DNA of 64,000 nucleotides from Metallyticus violacea (lineage: Eukaryota > Arthropoda > Insecta > Mantodea > Metallyticidae), in the NCBI GenBank assembly GCA_030762175.1, contig CM060830.1, forward strand, positions 50,181,001 to 50,245,000, read 5' to 3'. How positions within the stretch are numbered: position 1 is the first letter of the stretch; every line of letters starts with the position of its first letter. Below the pieces are notes generated by a model that saw nothing but the letters and a program-made list of their open reading frames with translations, was not told the origin of the DNA and did not search any database. Shown one piece after another: positions 47,401 through 53,400 of the stretch. The translations under genes and the position numbers were made by a program.

Positions 47401-50400
47401 GCCCTCTTCTGTTAAATCTCAATCTTGAATGGAACTCATCCTGTGAATATAAAAAAAAAAAAAACAAAACTGAAACTTGAGACAGATAATGGTTCTAACA
47501 ATGTGGCTTTAGGTTATTCATATTACATTTTGTCAATAATCAAATCATTGGTGAAGAATGAGGCTAATCTACATATGTTCAGAAATGAGGATGAAGGGTG
47601 CCAACAATGGGGATAACAAATATATAACTAAAACTGAATGTGTTTCTGTTGGCAATGTATCAATGGACCAACCTGTACTATCATAGTAACAATTATATAT
47701 CCTTAAATTACATTCAATAAAGGTGATAAGAGCCACGAAAACATTACAAAAAAGACAGCCCTAGAAAATTAAATAACTTATGTTTTGCAATTGGAATTAA
47801 AATTTTTGAAAAATAACCAAATCAAATATAATGTAAAACTATAATAGAGGGTACAGAAAATTATGGAGCAAAAGCTTAGAAAATTAATGAACAAAGATAA
47901 CAAAAACTAAAAACCATGGAAATGGAATTTTGGCATTATTGTAGTGGAATAACTTCACAGGATAACATTTGGAATAAAGCAATTAGAGCAAATGAACCTA
48001 AGAATTTCTATCATTGGTACTAAGGAAACAAAAATTTAAGATGGTATAGACTTGTGCAAATAATGGAGGATTACTGGCCATGGATTCCTGTACAGTGTAC
48101 AAATAAGAAAGACCAAGAAAAACTTCGCTGGAAGGTGTAATATCAGCAATGTGTCCTCCTGGAAGTAAGACCCATGAACCTCTCTCGTCTCACTCTATAT
48201 ATCCCAGAGACTTTCCTAAGATTTGCTCTACTGTGAGAGATTTATTCTTTAAGAGCTGACTTGAAATATTATGAGTACTTGTGACCTGGGCTTCTAGTCT
48301 AACCACCAACTTATAGGGACTAGTTTATATATATAAATGGTTCTTTCACACTAGTTGTGTGTAGAGCCATTAATTGGAAAGGAAGAATCAAGACTGAAAA
48401 ATTTTAGTCACAGTTGGTATTCAAAACATTATCTTAGACTTTGGAGGACACAAGAGCTCTGTTGGTTAGAACATGGCACGAAAGGCCAAAGATCCATAGT
48501 TTGAATCCTTAGCCCTAATTTTCCAAGCCTGATTCTTTTTTTACAATTAATGTTTTACACATAGATAGTGCTTTGGGATCTATTTTTCTAAATTATTTAA
48601 TCCCTATATAGTTGGTGGTTAAACTAGAAGCCTGTGTCAAAAGTACTTTTAACATTTCAAGTTGCCTTTTATGGTATAAATCTCTCAAAGTAGAGAAAAT
48701 TTTAGGGATATATAGAATTAGAGGGGTTTGTTCTGTGCTTGGAGGACACCATAGGTCAGTTGGATAGAGTATCAGCATGGAAGGCCTGACGAACTGTGAT
48801 TTGAATGCCAGCCATAACCCGAATTTTTCAATCTGATTCTTTCCATGAGAGGAATTAATTAATTAAATGTATTTATTTGTTTATAGTATCATATCAACTA
48901 ATGATATTTATTTGCAGTCAAGCACTTTGCTAATTTTAATTCATTTTATCTATAAATACATTTTATACTACAATTTTAATAATGAAATCTTTTGCATAAT
49001 CATTGAAAAAATTACTATGCATTTTTGGATGTTACTTATTCAAATATTTTGTATATATATAATTTCAAAACTTTAGTCACTCTTCACAATAGTAATAAAC
49101 ATTTTTTAAAAAAATATGACATGCTTAACATTATTTATTAATGATAAAGAAAGTATTCTTGATATTTAAATAAAATAATATTCTGACATCTGATATTCAG
49201 AAGTATGTGAAAACTTCTTTTAATTATAGTAACATGCCAGAGAGTGTTGTTATTCGGCTTGCAAAGAGCTGCTTACTGTGGAGCAATGGAGATAGTAAGA
49301 AAGCATTATACCTTGAATGGATGTCCATATATTGACTCTCCACCAGTGCCAGTACCAGTTGGATCTCCACCTTGTACGATGAAACCTTTGACCACTCTGT
49401 GGAATATTGTTCCATTGTAGTAGCCTTCGAGACACAGCTGCACAAAGTTGCGACATGCCTTTGGTGTTTCTTTTGACCAAAGCTCCAAATCAATGTCTCC
49501 TACTGTGGTCTTCAGAAGCACCTGATAGATTATAATGGAATAAATGAGGCAGACTCAATTTATGAATGTTATTTATCATATTATAAATAATTAATATTTT
49601 CAATATTAATTATTAAATTGATAAAAATGAATTGAATATTAATTCAATTTGGAATCTAACACAGTGAAACATGCATTAATAATCTCTTCTGAGTCAAACT
49701 ATTTAGAACACTCTTTATGGCTTCATTTACTGGAGATTTACTCACAAAATATTTCGTGGACCCTCGCCCACATCCTCAGTTGTTAAAAGACTACTGGATC
49801 ATTCATAGAAGTTGGGTTGGTAGGTATCCAGATTGACTTTGGTGGTCTTGGGATAAACATGAATAAAGAATTCTCTACTTCTGGGATGCAAAAATTCATA
49901 GTTTTGCTCGTGCTTTTTAATGTAAATCTTTTCCCAAGTAATTCTTTTGGTTGTTGAACTGTTTTTAATAATTTGATGCCTTTTTCTATTTCATGGTTTT
50001 CATTCTAAAAATATGCTGTCACAGCTGAATTTTCTATTAGTTTGTAATGGATGTTTCTCCAATGTTTCAACATCAACATTGGAGAAATATCTCAAGTAAA
50101 TGAAGCCATAAAAATTGTTCTAAATAGTTTGACTCGGAAGAAATTATAAACTTCTTATGCTTACTATCCTAATTTACAACTATAAAAAAATTTCAGATCT
50201 CCAAATTCTGTCATTCTCTGAGCATTTGTCCAAATCTAGTTAGATTTTATTACCATGTTACTAGAAATAGAAATAATAATGTTTTTTTAAACAGATTTTT
50301 AACTAATTGAATTGAGTTGCTGATGGCAGGCGGGACGAGATGGACATATTTGCAAGGGCTCTCTCAGGAAAGAAAAAATGTGTGTGAACCTAGAGTTATG

Positions 50401-53400
50401 CTGGCCAAGAATTGGGTTATTTAACAATATAAATACTCTACCAGGAGGAAAAAAGAAACAATGATGGCTTTAATAAGGTATAGGTTAGTTTTGGCAATGC
50501 TGTTGGCGAGAGCAGGAGTCGAATTAAAATTGGGGCCGGAAATGAACCAGATTTTGGGTATGCTTAAAACCATCACAGAAGACCTAAATGATTTAAATGT
50601 GGTGAAAAAAAGGACAGATGACAAAATTTATTAAAAGAATAGAAGGATACAAAGAAACTGTGATATATTTGGTAGGACAACTACAAGCAGAAATAATAGA
50701 ATGCAAAAGAAGGGTGACTTATTTAAAAAGAGCTGAAGAGGAAAATGATCATTATCATATCAGGAGTTGAAGAATTAAGAGATAAATGGACATAGCAACT
50801 GGTAGAATAAATTCTCTCAAAAAAGCTAGGCCTACAACTAGTCCGCTAGGAAATTGTGAAATTGTTTAGAATTGGAAGAATGAGGTCAAAGCCTAGACCA
50901 GTGATAGTGAAACTTGCTACAATGAAATGCAAATGGACAATTTTACAAATGCAAAAAAAGTTAAATGGATCCTCTATATTTATTGAAAATGACTACGGAA
51001 AGGAAGATAGATAACTGAGAGATGTTCTTCTAAGAGAAATGAAAAAGTCAGGACAAAGGGGAAATAGGCATATGTGAAAGGACTAGAATCATGGATAGAT
51101 GGTAGAAAGCATGCAATTAGTCAGTGGAAGTTAGGGCAGAATCTCGGCATGCAGGAGTTAAAATTGGCATCATAGTCACCGGTAAGAAGTGAACACGTAG
51201 TAGTAGTGGAAAGATGAGATGGTAACAGTGTAAGAGATGTGAGAAGGAGCAATGCAGATGATGTAATCAACCAGGAGTGTGTCACCTGAGAGTCAGCTGA
51301 TAGTAGACAAACATAGGGAGACCCTGGGAGCAGCTGCTGGATTAGACGTGCAAAACTGGTTTAAGCATTGTGTCTTCTCTGAGTGGAAGTATCATGGAAG
51401 TGAGAGAGGAACAAGACACAAACAGGATGATCAGGAGCAGAGCTAATTTGCATGAGTTTAGATTTGAGGGAAAGGGGTCTGATAGGGAGAGTTGGTGGTT
51501 ATATGCTGAAACGTTGAAGGTTTGCTAAGAAAAGTGTCAAATGGGGGAAATAATACAGTTAGTTATGGTATGTGATGCATTGGCGATAGTAGAATCATAG
51601 CTAGAAAGAGTATAACTGTTGAGCTCAACGGCTTAAGTTCTATAGTAAAGCCAGGACTAAGAAGAAAGTTAAAGGGCAGTTATGGGGGGAATTGGGGTGT
51701 TTGTAAGACAAAGTTTGCCAGTGAAAGATTTAGGGAATAATTCAATGCTATGGTGTGAAGTAAATCAAATATGTGGAAATAAAAATGTGTTTAGCAACAG
51801 TATATAATCCACCACATACCTCTGAGTTTCATAATCCAATTTGTTCCATAACTTAGGAAAGAACATGGAGATTCTGCAAAACAAATATGCGTACAGAAAT
51901 TTTATTATAACAAATGATTTTAATGCAAGAATAGAAGAGGGTTCGGTACATTTTGTTGACGTAGAAAATGTGCTGAGAAAGAAGACAAGTTGGAAAGGGT
52001 TAGTACAGACAAAATATATAATAAGAAAGGAAATAATTATTGAACTTTTGTGACGAACATAATTTGGAAACTTGTAATGGTACTAGGGGGAAAGATTCTA
52101 CGGGCGAGTTTACTTTTGCAAAAAATAATGGTTAAGGTTGTTGATTATATGTTCATCACATTAGAGTTAGATGAATATTTGACAGATTTTGAGGTTATGG
52201 ATTTAGTATGTACCAGCAGTCATTTCCCATTAAAAGGGAAATTTCAAAATCAGTTTAGTAAAGTGGTACAAGTTAAGAAATATGGTCAGATAACAAGAGG
52301 GATATAAATGGAATGATGAGAGGGCACCAGGCATCATAAGAGAGTTAGTAACTAATTTTAGATCATTTAAGCTTAATGCAGAAGCTCTAATGAAGGAAGG
52401 GAAAATAGGAGAAATAATGGAGAGAGGATGGTCAAACACGCAGAGAATAAGATGAGAGTGAGAGAAATGGGTAACAAGATACAGGAGGGCTGGTATGATA
52501 ATGGGTGTAAAATTGGTAAAAGGTAATTGGAAAGAATTGAGAAAATGGAGACAAACACAGGAAGAGGCAGAAAGAGAGAACTTTATGATTGAAAGGTGGG
52601 GATATAAATCCCTCATGGAGGCAAAAAAGAAAGAACGAGGACAGAATATTAGTAAGAAAATACAGGAGTCTATGAGGACAAATGACAACAAAACAATGTG
52701 GAATGAAGTTAAGAGATTATATTATAGGAGAGAGAATGAGAATAATACCAGTGCTCAGGAATGGTGTTTATACTTTAAAAATCTGTTAGGGTAAGAAAAT
52801 ATTCAACCAGAGGGGGTAGACAGTGAAAAATACATTAAGTGTAGATTACCCAGATATACAGACCGATAAAAACAAAGTAAAGGAGCAAAAATAATAAAGC
52901 TTGGAGGATTTATGGGATTCTGGGGAATTCTGGGGGGCATGTGTTCAGGATGAAAAGAGAGGTGTGTTATTGGCATAGATATTTTATTTAATATGTGAAG
53001 AGGCTAAAGTTCCTAAAGATTGAAGAGTAGCAATTATAGTTCCTTTATTTAAAGGAAAAGATGATATAAATAAATCAGCCAATTAGAGAGGAATTAGTCT
53101 ATTAACGGTCTTAGGTAAGCTATATATGGGCCCTGGCAGAAAGGCTTCAAAATTGAGCAGAACAAAAAAATAAATTATCTGAATTTCAAGCAGGCTTCAG
53201 GAAAAATAAGAGAACAGTGGACAATGTTTTCATTATAAATAGAATGGCAGAGAAATACCTAGGTTAAAAAAGAGGGAGATTATGCATGTTGTTTGTTGAT
53301 TTTGAAAAGAAGTTTGATACAATAAACCATATGGTCAAAATTGAATGATAGTAGTTAGCAACAAGTTTATAAAAGCAATGCAGAATTTATGCTATGAAAA

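Noticed and set aside
47425..47616. Plus-strand frame overlapping CWC27 exon 3
   Set aside because: Shadow of the exon and of an A-rich intron tract.
49306..49521. A CWC27 start at GTG 49521
   Set aside because: The GTG follows an acceptor AG and codes for an internal Val; the real ATG with the conserved N-terminus is at 56255.
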